The notes beneath the pieces were generated by a model. The model made no database searches. It had not been told where the DNA came from and saw only the letters and a program-made list of their open reading frames with translations. 6,432 nt of DNA from Glaciecola sp038744645 (GTDB taxonomy: Bacteria > Pseudomonadota > Gammaproteobacteria > Enterobacterales > Alteromonadaceae). Shown here piece by piece: positions 6,001-6,432 of this stretch (position 1 is the first letter of the stretch; each line of letters begins with the position of its first letter). The stretch covers positions 1 to 6,432 of the forward strand of contig JBCDMA010000227.1 in assembly GCA_038744645.1 (NCBI GenBank), in the 5' to 3' direction. The position numbers and the translations under genes were made by a program.

Positions 6001-6432
6001 ATGACTTTGAAACAAATCGAACCGCTAGCTTCCGCTGCAATTGAACAATTGGCGATAGATGCGTCGCCAGATGAATTTAAAGATCCTCAATTCGCGTTTC
6101 TCAATGAAGCGCTTGCGGAAGAACTCAACTTATCACAATGCGATGCGTCTTTTTTTGCTGCGCAAGATATTCCAGAAAATACCAAAGCCATTGCGCAAGC
6201 CTATGCAGGGCATCAATTTGGGAATTTTAACCCAATGTTAGGTGACGGTCGGGCGCACATTATTGGCGATGTTGTCGATGCTAACCAGCAGATGTTTGAA
6301 TTTGGCTTTAAAGGCAGTGGCGCGACGCCTTTTTCACGTGGCGGTGACGGCAAAGCTGCGCTGGGACCAATGTTGAGAGAAGTGTTGATTTCAGAAGCCA
6401 TGCACGCACTTGGTATTGCAACGACGCGCAGC
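6001..6432 (+). CDS. selO: SelO family protein adenylyltransferase (YdiU/UPF0061), N-terminal part
   Basis: The first 144 residues of a SelO pseudokinase; the gene continues past the right edge, as family members are usually around 480 or more residues. Diagnostic segments are YAGHQFGNFNPMLGDGRAH (68-86), FKGSGATPFSRGGDGKAALG (103-122) and LREVLISEAMHALGIATTRS (125-144). Lys104 in FKGSG aligns with the nucleotide-binding lysine. SelO transfers AMP from ATP to hydroxyl-bearing residues of target proteins, using an inverted ATP orientation compared with kinases, and is linked to redox and oxidative-stress homeostasis. ATG 6001 is chosen because the in-frame stop TAA at 5971-5973 lies close upstream with no other standard start between. 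Its Shine-Dalgarno is poor. A seven-codon frame (5981-6004) overlaps the start in ATGA fashion. The N-terminal segment before the conserved core is rather short. Confidence 0.93.
   Translation, partial: MTLKQIEPLASAAIEQLAIDASPDEFKDPQFAFLNEALAEELNLSQCDASFFAAQDIPENTKAIAQAYAGHQFGNFNPMLGDGRAHIIGDVVDANQQMFEFGFKGSGATPFSRGGDGKAALGPMLREVLISEAMHALGIATTRS

Overview
The window reads as ordinary chromosomal DNA from a gammaproteobacterium, probably marine or aquatic and of moderate G+C. The main reasons are a Rep helicase that is near-collinear with the E. coli protein, a UbiK ubiquinone-assembly factor, a small periplasmic cytochrome c5 and a SelO pseudokinase. Species assignment is inference. I see no mobile element, CRISPR array, rRNA or tRNA, and no clear horizontally acquired segment.

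Layout: (1) Positions 1-180 (+) hold the last 59 codons of an EcfT/CbiQ-type transporter membrane subunit. It runs tail to tail into (2) ubiK on the minus strand (183-440). (3) A 179-base divergent spacer separates ubiK from (4) rep (620-2629, +), a complete superfamily 1A 3'-5' DNA helicase. (5) rep converges, with a 22-base gap, on a large minus-strand gene (2652-5231). It encodes an 859-residue soluble protein with two GAF-type sensor modules, coiled-coil linkers, an intact GGDEF (diguanylate cyclase) domain and a clearly degenerate EAL domain. (6) A cytochrome c5 precursor gene (5277-5675, minus) lies 45 bases upstream of it on the same strand. The two plausibly form one transcription unit starting at a good sigma-70-type promoter at 5714-5741. 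(7) A 325-base spacer (5676-6000) carries that promoter and several palindromes. (8) The first 144 codons of selO (6001 onward, +) run off the right edge.

How the genes fit together: most are unrelated housekeeping functions (replication restart, quinone synthesis, electron transport, redox-linked AMPylation). The most notable unit is the cytochrome c5 / GAF-GAF-GGDEF-EAL* pair. It places a c-di-GMP enzyme directly behind a respiratory or periplasmic electron carrier, which could tie c-di-GMP output to respiratory state. That link is inferred only from gene order. The EAL domain has lost several metal-binding and catalytic residues while the GGDEF active site and the inhibitory RxxD site are kept, so the protein is predicted to synthesise c-di-GMP rather than degrade it.

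I found no convincing previously undescribed system. The points most worth checking are the degenerate EAL, the duplicated GAF-coil module, the interlocked divergent -10 boxes upstream of the cytochrome gene, and a perfect 14-bp palindrome with related half-sites upstream of selO.
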